This document shows, in pieces, positions 43,947 to 55,087 of a stretch of 64,000 nt of DNA. The position numbers and the translations under genes were made by a program. Below the pieces are notes generated by a model. The model ran no database searches and was not told where the DNA came from. It saw only the letters and a list, made by a program, of their open reading frames with translations. Position 1 is the stretch's first letter. The number at the start of each line of letters is the position of its first letter. The DNA is taken from positions 591,922,410-591,986,409 of the forward strand of contig CM057344.1 in NCBI GenBank assembly GCA_030015575.1, given 5' to 3'. The DNA comes from Agapanthus africanus. Its lineage: Eukaryota > Streptophyta > Magnoliopsida > Asparagales > Amaryllidaceae.

Positions 43947-46900
43947 TGCAGGGTTGTCTAGCATGGCAGCAAGTTTTCGGGAGGCATCATCCATGCCATT
44001 TTTAAAAAACTGCTGTATTAGCTAACCCTAACCCTAGAATCGCTACTAGAAAATCCGACGAATCGATATGCAAACACTTTACAACTAAAGTGAACAAGGA
44101 ATACAACCTTTGTAGACCGGTCCTTTGTTAGTGTATATACCCTAGGGGCCATTATTGTATCATACTAGGTTGTATATTACTTAATGGAAGCTTGGGATAT
44201 TCACAGTTGTATATATAACAGTCTTGCTAAACATGGTAGTATGCTACTTGGTTTGAGTCTACTTTAATATGTGCATATGTTTCTTGTAACGTATCACTTA
44301 TACATATTAGTAGAGCCCATAGGATCTTTGCTTGATTACCAGCGTCGTGATGGCAGTCACACTAGTGGGGGCTGAGTAGGCTGTAAGCAACATCCTATAC
44401 AGGTCCCTGGTCGTTGGATTATCGAGATAGGGCATCGATATTCCGGAGTAGACTAAGTGTATACGCTTCTCATCCCAGTTGGGGAGATGGTCTGTCCCAC
44501 AGCCATCAGTACGTTGTACTAGAGATAGTATACAGGTGCTCGTTAGGTTACGAGTACACCGGACAGGACTCGCCGGGGAACTGATTGGTTGGTATTATAC
44601 CCATCGTCAGTTAACAGTTCCCAGGTGACATGAGTACAGCATAGTCTGCAGACTTGACACTGCTACTTCGCCTCGAGTGTGTCCCACTGTTCTTAGATTG
44701 CTACCCTACCACGGCTCAAAGGAGTCATGCAAACAGGTAGCAGTTGGGTGCAGTCCCGAGCACTTGGAGGCAGTGGTGGTTAGATAGGATTCGTCTCTCC
44801 CGGTATTGGGAGTTGATATCGCGCTGTGTCAGAGAGCCATTACGCAAAGTCCCTGGCCAGGGCAAGCGAGATATACTGGTAGGTTCCAGTAGCTTCTCAG
44901 GGTGTAATGGGCTTCGCTCCGACACGACTTATACAGCTATTAGGGGACTGACGCTTGCCGCCCCCTAGGCTTGATATGCGATAGTCTTAGACGAACAGAC
45001 CGGACTGTACGGAGATTGTCACATCAGGCTCAGTAGGGGTTCGGATGGTTTTCCTCATCGGCCTTCTTATCGATATCTACCTGGGGACCGTTACGTACAG
45101 CTAGTGCCGCTTGCGGTCTGTGGTTAAACCCATTACCAGCGTAGTGTCGAGTCTTTAGAGTCCCACACAGAGAGTTTCCCTACTCCAGGCGAAACGATAT
45201 AGAGGTCGTATGGTTTTACAACAAGCGTTCGGATGAGTACGTGTGTTTACGCACGTACGACTTTTCGGACAGTTTTTACTAGCCGGCTTTGGTTTAAGCC
45301 AGATTCTAGTATCGGGTTATTGGATTTATACAGTCTAAAGTTTTTCCGTGTTTTCACGGATTGGAGGGGCGTTCTCGTAATTTTTCGGGAAGGTTCTAGA
45401 AGAGTGGTGACTAAGGGGTTAAGGTGGCATGAGCATTAATTGCTTAATGACTCATTTGTGTGATTCATCCTTTACATTAAATGATTCATTAATGAATTAA
45501 TGAGTCATATGATGAATCACACTAGATGAATGAATCTAACCATGATGATAAATCATTTATATTATTTATTTGATTAATGGTTATGGTTGATATATTCATA
45601 TGAGTCCATTATTCTTTTCATTATCATTCTCACCTTCTCTCTCCTCAAGCTCACTCTCTCTTCAAACCCTAACCCTAACCTCTCATGAGTTGAGATCAAG
45701 GGTTAGCTAGACTAATACATCCATAACCTCACTCTATATCCCCTAGGTAGCTTAGATTAGCACTTTGAGCAACCTAGTTATCTCAAGTTTGAGATTAAGC
45801 TTGGCGTAGGAGCTTTCAGGTGGATCGTCTTTGATTCGAGGAGGCCGTTGAGGTGCCGATGTTCCAAGGAGCCTACGAGGAGTGGAGGACCGCAATGAAG
45901 ACCCGAAGGACAAGTAACATGAAGTATAACTTCGTATCCTGGTAGTTAAACCTCTAGCTTCTTGTTAGTAATGTTTTAGATTACGATTCATGCACTCAAG
46001 TCCGTGTTACGAAGCTTTGATAATCGTTTTTCATATATTCCGCCTCCCCGCAAGTTCGTGGGGTGCGTGACATGGACTTACATCCTTCACTTCAATAGCT
46101 CCGTGTAGTAGTCCCTTCGCTGTGATCATGAACTCTCAGACTCTAGAAAGGATCCCATGAAGATATGAACAAGCTTGCATCGAAGTCTTCGAGACCGAAG
46201 ATGATCTACGTCGAGGAGACACTAGCTCATGCTACCTCTTCACTAATGGTGAGATTAGTGAAGTAAACACCCTAAACTAAATGACTAATATTAGATGATG
46301 ATGAAGTAGGAAGTGGGCTCACTTTAGTTTTATTTTTCTCACAATTTTTCATCACTTAGAAAAAACTAGCAAGCTTTTTTCTCTTGAGGAGGAAAAAGAA
46401 GTGATGAAGAAAATGAATGAGAGAGAGAGGTTAGAATTGCAACCATGGGTGAGTTAGTGTGATGCCTAACTCATGTAGAGAATAAACCATAGCTATGAGT
46501 TAAGGGTTGGGTTAAGAAATATCTTAAGCTAGACAAACAAGTGGACTAAGTCAATGTTAACTACAAGCTTCTATAAGCTTTGCCATGTCTCATTATCCAA
46601 GTTGATTGAATTACATAAAACAAATAAAACCATAACTTTAACCTATCATGGTGTGAGTGTCATACATACATGTTGTAGCATGACACAACAATATATATCA
46701 CATATATATTTTGTGTGCAAAAAGAAAACAATACATTTAACATATATCACATATATATCAATGTATCATAAGTGAGAGAAATGAATACTTAAGTGAGCTA
46801 ATATTAGTTAATGTAATATAATATATCAAATATATAATTATACATTAAATTATTAAATCAACTCTTGATTTAATAATCCGGCTATATAACATATAACCGA

Positions 46901-48131
46901 CTAATATCAAATGTAACAACTTATCGAATCAACTCTTGATCTGATAACTTAGCTATATCTCATATAACCGATGATGTCACAAGTCGCGAGAATAGAATAC
47001 GGTATCACATATCGTATCAATTTCGGTCCCGCACATATCACATATATGCTCCTACTCCGTTTCGCATGAACCAGGAAACCTCTGTGTAGGACTCTAAAGA
47101 CTCGTCAATACGCCGGCAGCAGGTGATAATCATATCAAACACCCACAAGCCGCAAGCGGTCTGCTAAACGTAACGGCCACCCGGGTATTGAGCGATTAGA
47201 AGATCAACAAGAAAGTCTGCTCATACTCCTGCGAATCCAATCAGTAACACTACCGTACAGTCCGGTCTCTTCGTATGATATGTCGCATATCATAGCCTGG
47301 GGGTGGTATAATGTCCGACCCCAATAGCCTGATAAATCATGCCGATGCAAGGTCCATAACGGTTTGAGAAACTACTGGTAACACTTACCAGTAAATCTCA
47401 GCAATCTTAGCCAGGGATTTCCTGTTATGGCCAATCGAACATAGCGCAACATCAACCCCCAATATCGGGAAAGAAAAAACCCCTAATATCGCTCATTGCC
47501 TTCATGTGACTCGGGACTGTACCCAAAAACCACCTTTTTCACGATCTCTTGACCGTGGTATGGTGGAAATCAAAGCACAGTTGGAATCATACAAGACTCT
47601 ATGACGATTTTGGGTCTACAAATTAACCTGTACCAATCTCACCAGAGAACTGCTATCCGACGATAAGTATAATACCATCTAGGAGTTCTCGACGAGTCCG
47701 TTCAGTGTGCCCAGTCTCCACTGAGCACCCGTATACCTTCTCTGATGTCAAACACCAATGGATATGGGATCATCCATCGCCCATCACATGGGTCGAGAAG
47801 CGTATACGCTAGTCTATTCTGGAGTATCGATGCCCTGTCTCAATACTCTCATGACTAAGAACAATTATAGGGTGTACTTATGGACTACCCTTAGCCCCAC
47901 TAGTATGATCTACATCATAGTCCTGGTAGTCAAGTACACATCATAAGGTCTTTGTCAACATGTGACAGCAAGACAGAATGACGTATATAAGTCAACATGT
48001 TAAGACAAAGAGCAACTAGATAGCATATTATCATATCAAGCAAGAAAGTCCTTACTATATATGTCCAAGCATCCACTACAATATACATCCCATGTATAGT
48101 AATGGCCTCTAGTGCATACATATAACTAACA
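43947..48131 (-). mobile_element. Minus-strand copia solo LTR (about 2.2 kb), split by a plus solo LTR
   Basis: The minus-strand start is TGTTAGTTATATGTATGC at 48131 and the end is CAACCCTGCA at 43947. TSDs are catga (43942-43946) and cacga (48132-48136), one mismatch. It is interrupted by 44126-46082. No internal retroelement sequence is associated with it, so it is a solo LTR left by recombination. Confidence 0.8.
44126..46082 (+). mobile_element. Plus-strand copia solo LTR (1957 bp)
   Basis: It starts TGTTAGTGTATATACCC and ends GGACTTACA, with perfect TSDs tcctt (44121-44125 and 46083-46087). It contains CCTAACCCTAACC near 45670 and no primer site or coding region after it, so it is a solo LTR. 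It serves as the intact reference for this LTR family in the window. Confidence 0.88.
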
Positions 48132-48300
48132 CACGACTTGTCGCGCTAGTAGGGGTCTGACGTTTACCACCCCTAGGTTTGATATGCGATACTGTTAGAC
48201 GAAAAGACCGGACTATACAGAGAATGTCACCTATAAGCTCAGCAAGGATTCAGACAAGTTTTCTTGTCGATCTTTCTTTCGACAGATACCTGGGTAGCCG

Positions 48301-50427
48301 TGTTAGATATGTAAGCCCAAGAGGCAATTATTGCAATTGTTGGACATATATGTGTGTGTGTGTGTATGTAAGTATATATATGTATTTACATGACAGTCTT
48401 GTTCGATATGATAGTATGATATTTGGTTTCCCTTTATCATTCATGTGTATAGTTTCTACTTATTATTACTATCGCTAATACATATTAATAAAGCCCGTAG
48501 GATATTTTCTTGACTCCTAGGATTATGATAGAGATCATACTTATAGGGCCTTGATAGTCTATAAGCACATCCTTAAATGTTCCTAGTCGTGGGAGTATCG
48601 AGACTAGGCATCGATAAACCAGAATAGACTAGTGTATACGTTTCTAGACCCCGACAGGGGCGATGGTAGTTCCCGTAGCCATTGGTGTTTGACACTAAAG
48701 ATTGTATAAAAGTGCTCATTAGAGAATGAGTTTCACCGATCGGACTCATCGAGAACTTCTGGACGATATTATACCTATCATCAGATAGCAGTTCTCTAAT
48801 GACATAAGTACAGGGTAGTCTGTAGACCTGAGATTGGCATAGTATCTTATGTGTTTCCCACTATACTTTGATTATTACCCTACGACGGTTTTAAAGAGCC
48901 GTTCAAATAGGTTTTAGTTGGGTACAGTCCCGAACCACATGGAGGCAGTGAGCGATCGGAAGGGTTTCATCTCTCCCGGTATAGAGAGTTGATATCGTAC
49001 TGTTCCTGATCGACTATAACCATAAGTCCTTGCTTCAGGGTGGATGAGATAAACTGATAAGTGTTATCAATTATATCTATAGTGGTTATATGTCAATCAT
49101 TAGCATGAATTATCGAGTTATTGGGGGTCTGACTTATCGATATGTATGCCCTAGAGGCAATTATTGTAATTGTTGGACATATATGTGTATGTGTGTGTGT
49201 GTGTGTACAGGACAATCTTGCACGATATGATAATATGCTATTTGGTTTTCCTTTATCATTCATGTGTGTAGTTTCTAATTGTTATTTCTATCGCTAATAC
49301 ATGTTGATAAAGCCCGTTGGATATTTGCTTGACTCTCAGGATTATGATAGAGACGTACTTATGGGGCCTTGATAGTCTATAAGCACATCTTTAAATGTTC
49401 CTAGTCATGGGAGTATCAAGACTGGGCATCAATACTCCAGAGTAGACTAGTGTATATGTTTCTAGACCCCGACCGGGGCGATGGTAGTTCCTATAGCCAT
49501 TGGTGTTTGACACTAAAGATTGTATACAGGTGCTCATTAGAGAATGAGTTTCACCGAACGGACTCACCGAGAACTCCCGGATCGTATTATACCTATCGTC
49601 AGATAGCAGTTCTCTGGTGACATAAGTATAGGGTAGTCTGTAGACCTGAGATTGGTAGAGTGGCTTATGTGTTTCCCACTGTGCTTTGATTATTAACCTA
49701 CCACAGTTTTAAAGAGCCGTGCAAACATGTTTTACTTGGGTACAGTCCCGAACCACATGGAGGCAGTGAGCGATCGGAAGGGTTTCGTCTCTCCTGGTAT
49801 GGGGAGTTGATATCGTACTGTGCCTAATCAACCGTAACCATAAGTCCCTGCTTCAGGGTGGATGAGATAAACTGATAAGTGTTATTAGTTATATCTATAG
49901 TGGTTATAGGTCAATCATTGGCACGACTTATCGGGTTATTGGGGGTCTGACGGATTCCACCCTCCAGACTTGATATGTGACACTCTTAGACAAAGAGATC
50001 GGACTGTACGGTGAGTGTTACCGATAGGCTTTGCAGGGTTAGGATAAGCTTGCTTGTCGACCTTTCTTTCGGTAAATACCTGGGTAGCCGTTACGTACAG
50101 CTGGTGCCGTTGATGTACTTGTGGTTATGGATATGATCCTGAACTACTGCCAGTGTATTGTCGGTCATTAGAGTCCCATACAGAAGGTATCCCAGTTATG
50201 GCGAAATGATGTAGTGTGCGTATGATTATGCGTGCGGGAGTTCGATTAAACACATGTTTATGATGCGAGTATTTTAATAGGATATTTTGATAATACTTGT
50301 TGGATATTAAATCAAGTGTTGATTTAATATCAATAGTATTATATCTTTTATTTTCTCTCTCTCTACGGTATTCGTATTTTGATACGAATACGGGTATATA
50401 TATTTGATACATAAACAAATGTAGGTA

Positions 50428-50493
<66 letters not shown>

Positions 50494-50504
50494 GTATATG
50501 TATC

Positions 50505-50535
<31 letters not shown>

Positions 50536-50569
50536 GTATATATATGTATGTATCTGCATATGTATGTAT

Positions 50570-50606
<37 letters not shown>

Positions 50607-51219
50607 TACATACATGTGTGTGTGTGTGTGTGTGTATAATACACTCTTTTCTTATCATTTTAGAAGGGTGGAGAAGGGTGTGGGCTTGTGGGTCATAAGA
50701 TGACTCATTGAAACATCCCCCCTCTCCACAAATTGGAAAAGATAAAGATTTAAAAGAGATATTTAGTTATTTCATTCTCTACCCTTCATCTTCTTCCTCC
50801 AAGACTTTCTAAAAAGAAAAGAAAACTTAGAGAAGAGAGAAAACACCAAGATAACCTCACTACATCTCTTGATTTAATTCCCTAGCAAAGAATTAAATCA
50901 AGTTACTTCATCAAAGTTCACACAAGAGTGAAGCTAGAGACAAAGTTTCGGTTTCCTTCGTGTTAATCATCTAAGACGAAGAGGATTAACTTGCAAGCTC
51001 GTTCAAATCACTTGGAGCTTAGAAGGAATCCATCAAAGAAGCTTTAGAAGATGCTACAAAGCTTGTAGTTTCAACTTTTGGCTTTGCTTCTTTATTTTGC
51101 TTTCAAGTTATAATATTTAGATTCGATTTCGGTTAATTAGGGTTTTTGCTCTCTAGGTTTTTCTAAATTCGCTTCCACTAAAATTTTAAAATCCTATCTA
51201 GTGAGTAAACTACCTTACA
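48301..51219 (+). repeat. Copia 5' LTR with internal 833 bp tandem duplication
   Basis: It starts TGTTAGATATGTAAGCCC and ends CTACCTTACA. The first ~835 bp are repeated: GATATGTATGCCC at 49139 restarts the LTR text, joined at TCTGACTTATC|GATATG. Without the duplication the LTR would be about 2.09 kb, like its relatives. Confidence 0.82.
50434..50639. repeat. Compound microsatellite (TA)n(TG)n...(CA)n...(TG)n
   Basis: A TA run, a TG run of about 12 units, TATG/TATA mixture, a CA run of about 15 units and another TG run. The TG and CA blocks are complementary and could fold back. Open frames across it are artefacts. Confidence 0.95.
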
Positions 51220-51220
51220 C

Positions 51221-51233
51221 TGGTATTAGAGCC
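51221..51233 (+). other. Primer-binding site, initiator tRNA-Met type
   Basis: TGGTATTAGAGCC, one base from TGGTATCAGAGCC, one base after the LTR end. It sets plus orientation. Confidence 0.85.
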
Positions 51234-51364
51234 TCCCTAAAGATTAAAACTTGGTATTGATAGCCAAAAACAAATCGAAATTCTACTTTTGAAAACTTGG
51301 CTTTAGAATTTGCTTAAAAAATCAACTTTTGTCACTTTAACTGAACTCCGGAGGGGGGTTGTAT

Positions 51365-51548
51365 GGACCAAGGCTTTGAGGTGGTATCATCTGATCTGGG
51401 AGATTGTTGATCGCCACTAGATCAAGATTACGAGAGTAGACACAAAGAATAACACATCGGATCCACTCACCAAGGCCCTCCCTCAGATATAGTTCGAGTG
51501 ACTTTTTGAGATGTTGGATATGCGACACGCCAATAATTGGCCATTGTA
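51365..51548 (+). pseudogene. Copia RNase H C-terminal remnant
   Basis: The plus strand reads ALRWYHLIWEIVDRH, then KITRVDTKNNTSDPLTKALPQ and MLDMRHANNWPLYKWEI, the usual end of copia pol just before the polypurine tract. Everything else of gag-pol is deleted. A stop after RH and another after PQI break it. Confidence 0.8.
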
Positions 51549-51560
51549 CAAGTGGGAGAT
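51549..51560 (+). other. Polypurine tract
   Basis: CAAGTGGGAGAT directly before the 3' LTR TGTTAGATATG. Confidence 0.8.
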
Positions 51561-52384
51561 TGTTAGATATGTATGCCATAGAGGCAATTATTGTAGTTGT
51601 TGGACATGTGTGTGTGTGTGTGCAGGACTGTCTTGCTCGATATGATAATATGCTATTTGGTTTTCCTTTGTCATTCATGTGTATAGTTTCTACTTGTTAT
51701 TATTATCTTTAATACATGTTGATACAGCCCGAAGGATATTTGCTTGACTCCCAGGATTATGGTAGAGATCGTACTTATGGGGCCTTGATAGTTTATAAGC
51801 ACATCCTTAAATGTTTCTAGTCATGGGAGTATCGAGACTGGGTATCGATACTCCAGAGTAGACCAGTGTATACATTTCTAGTCCTCGACCGGGGCGATGG
51901 TAGTTCCCGAAGCCATTGGTGTTTGACACTAAAGATTGTATACATGTGCTCATTGGAGAATGAGTTTCACTGAACGGACTCACCGAGAACTCTTGGATGG
52001 TATTTTTACCTATCGTCAGATAGCAGTTCTCTGGTGACATAAGTACATGGTAGTCTGTAGACCTGAGATTGTCATAGTGTCCTATGTGTTTCCCACCTTG
52101 GTTTGATTATTACCCCACCATGGTTTTAAAAAGCCATGTAAACAGGTTTTAGTTGGATACAGTCCTGAACCACATGAGGCGGTGAGCGATCAGAAAGGTT
52201 TCGTCTCTCCCAGTATGAGGAGTTGATATCGTACTGTGTCTGATCGACTGTAACCATAAGTCCCTGGCCAGGACGGATGAGATAAACTGATAAGTGTTAT
52301 TAGTTATATCTATTGTGGTTATAAGTCAATCATTGGCACGATTTATCGGGTTATTGGGGGTCTGAAGGATTCCACCCTTCAGAC
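51561..52384 (+). repeat. Copia 3' LTR, truncated by insertion
   Basis: Homologous to the start of 49139-49971. It stops in CACCCTTCAGAC, where the minus LTR begins. The last five bases cagac are the expected TSD. Confidence 0.8.
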
Positions 52385-53038
52385 TGAAAGTGTATGCTAG
52401 AACCCTCACTAGGTTTTACAAGCATCAAGCATGCCATTTTAAAAAAATTTGGGGTGCTAATCTAAAATATCCAATATCTTTAGCTAGTTGATTAGGGTTT
52501 AGGTTTGATATCTACTAAACTAAAAGAAGTGAAGATGGCTATACCTTCGTAAATCGAGTCCTTCACTTCTTAAGCTCCGTGTAGTAGTCATGCGACTCCA
52601 CTAGGCTCCACTTGAGGGTTTGGACGGGCTTCCTCCGATGACCATCGTGCCGAAGATGATCCACACGAAGTCCCGCCAATTTAAGCTAGCTCTACACTAA
52701 AATCTTTTAGTGTAAGAAACACGCTACACTTGATCGCTAGTCAAGTGTAGGATGGTGAAGTAGGGGTTTAGAAGCTCACTAGTTTGTGTTCAAGGTTCCA
52801 TGGTTCACATCTCATGTGGGGGGTTGGAACTTGAAGCATGATGATGAGGAAGAAGAAGAAGCTAGAGAGCAAGAATTGAAAATGGATAAGTCTTGGAATG
52901 AGATGATCAATGGCTTCATAAATCCTCACATTTATTGAAGCATGCACATTTTTACAATAAACAAATGTGACCATGCTTCTATATTGTCAAATAAATCAAT
53001 ATTCAAATGATCAAGCCATGCCTCACCTCTCCATAAAT
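52385..53038 (-). mobile_element. Minus-strand copia LTR, 3' part only
   Basis: The minus-strand end is CATACACTTTCA at 52385. It shares CTCCGTGTAGTAGTC and CATGCCATTTT text with the minus solo LTR at 43990-46120. It is cut at 53038 by the next plus LTR, and its 5' part must lie beyond the window. Confidence 0.7.
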
Positions 53039-55074
53039 TGTTGGATATAGTGCCCTCAAAGTCAATTATTGGATCGCAGGCACGTGATTGTAATGATTGA
53101 GGGAGGACCTATGCCGGTAGGACAGTCTTACTCAAGATGATAGTATGCTATCTGGTTTATCTGTATCATCGTGTACATGCTTTAGGTGACCTTGCAGATC
53201 ACCATTACACGTTGATGTAGCCTTTAGGATTCTTGCTTGACTACCAGCGGTATGATAGCGATCATATACATGAGAGTTGGGTAGTCTATAAGCACATCCT
53301 TAAGGTGGTCCCTGGTCATGGGAGTTTTGAGACTGGGCATCGATACTCCATTAGTAGACTAGTGTATACAGTCGAGACCCCGACGAGGGGCGGTGGACGG
53401 TCTCACAAGCCATTGGTGTCAGTTGGTTCACCTAAGATGTATACAGGTGCTCATTGGGTTATGAGTACACCGGACAGGACTCGCCGGGAACATGCTAGTT
53501 GGTATTATACCTGATGTCAGATAGCGGTTCCCTGGTGACATGTGTACAGGTTAGTTCATCGACCTGAGATCGTTATTTGTCTCGTGTGAGTTCCTACTGT
53601 GCTTTGATTACTACCCTACCACGGCTCAAAGGAGTCGTGCAAACAGGTTTTAGTTGGGTACAGTCCTGAGCCATATTGAGGCAGTGAGCGGATCGGCAGG
53701 GGTTTCGTCTCTCCCGGTATTGGGGGTGAGATCGCGCTGTGTCTAGAAGAGCCATTACACGAAGTCCTTAGCCAAGGCAGGAGATTTACTGGTAGGTATT
53801 CTAGTAGTATCTCAGGGTGTTCTAGGCTACACTCCGACACGACTTGTACCACTTTTGGGGGTCTGACTTTTACCAACCCCCTAGGCCCGACATGCGATGC
53901 TCATAGAAGAACGGACCGGACTATACGGATATTGTCACTGACAGGCTCAGTAGGGTGTCAGGATGAGTTCGCTCATCGACCTCCCTTTTGGTCAATATCT
54001 GGTAGCCCGTTACGTACAGCTAGTACCACTAACGTATTAGTGGTTAAATCCACAGCCAAAGTATTGACGAGTCTTTAGAGTCCCCTACAGACAGTTTCTC
54101 AAGTTTCGGGCGAAACGTTGTAGAGGCCGTATGGTATTATGGCAGAGTTCGATTATATACGTGCAGTCGTGCATGGATCATGATCGGATGGATCATACTA
54201 GTGGGCTTTGGTTTAAGCCGGATCCTAGTATTAGATTTGTTGGATTACTTTAGTCTCATTGCATTCGCATTCAGTCGGAATGGGGATGCAGGTATGTATA
54301 TACAGGTGAGGGGTATTCTTGTGATCCATCACGAGTTTACTTTAATAAATGCCATTCTCTTTTTATTTTTTGTAAGCATTTGGATAAATGTTTACAAATG
54401 GAAATAATGAGCTCAAAGCCATGATTAGGAGCATTAAATGTGACACATGCACAAGTGATGACTCATGGTCTCTTTATTTGTGCATATGTCACATTATTGC
54501 TTAATTTATGTGTTGAAATGATAAGAGGAGAAAGAGAGGGCAGCCAAAGGAAAGGGGTTTGCTCTTGTGTTTATCATTCTTGCTCTCACATTTTATCATG
54601 ACAACACAAAAGAAAAAGAAAGCTCTTCTTCTTCCTCTTTCATCTTGAGATCACTATCTCCATTAATGGCATCCACTTAAACCTCCATCCATACACTCTC
54701 ATGCGTTGAGAATCAATGGATGCTTGAAACAAAGTAATCATAAATTCTCTACTTCACCTTGGACACGTCGGCTAGCAAACTTCGTGTCCGAGTTGCTTCG
54801 GTTCGAAGCGGGAGCCTGTAAAAGGACTCATTGATGTGGTGCCCTTCCGACGAGGAGACCGGAAATCGGAGATGCCGCGAGGAGCTAGAGATGGTGGCTA
54901 AAGACCGAAGGACACGGATCGATCGGTATAGCTTTTCTAACCCTTCTCTAGTTAGCTAGTTTTTGTTAATGGTTCGATCCGGGTGAAAGACTACGATAGC
55001 GCCGGTTTCCAAAAAAGTTTTTGTTTCCGCAATTGGCCTCGGATCGACGGCCGGGGCGCTACCGTAGACTTACA
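53039..55074 (+). repeat. Copia LTR E (2036 bp), 5' LTR
   Basis: It starts TGTTGGATATAGTGCCC, ends CGTAGACTTACA, and is followed directly by a primer site. TSD candidate taaat at 53034-53038. It is related to, but diverged from, the LTRs at 44126 and 48301. Confidence 0.88.
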
Positions 55075-55087
55075 TGGTATCAGAGCC
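55075..55087 (+). other. Primer-binding site, initiator tRNA-Met
   Basis: TGGTATCAGAGCC, a perfect plant iMet primer site, immediately after the LTR. Confidence 0.95.

Larger units (their letters stand above)
43145..48300 (+). mobile_element. Copia LTR A, plus strand, split by a minus LTR and truncated by insertion
   Basis: It starts TGTTAGTGATATATTCCC at the minisatellite edge, runs to 43946, resumes at 48132 (ACGACTTGTCGCGC) and stops at 48300 where another LTR begins. Aligning with the complete LTR 44126-46082 shows the same order of text. Preceding bases ggcga are the likely TSD, whose partner is not in the window. Confidence 0.8.
48301..52384 (+). mobile_element. Copia deletion derivative (LTR, 341 bp interior, LTR)
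   Basis: 5' LTR 48301-51219, primer site 51221-51233, interior to 51560, polypurine tract, and 3' LTR from 51561 that is cut at 52384 by another insertion. The interior keeps only the leader and the last part of RNase H. The bases before it, agccg (48296-48300), are the expected TSD. Confidence 0.85.

Noticed and set aside
50125-50703. 177-, 102-, 81- and 78-codon frames rich in Tyr/Ile/His/Thr or Cys/Val
   Set aside because: They are translations of TA, TG and CA microsatellites.
53616-53876. 86-codon minus-strand frame in copia LTR E
   Set aside because: Antisense to LTR text shared with relatives (44126-46082) where the frame is not kept.
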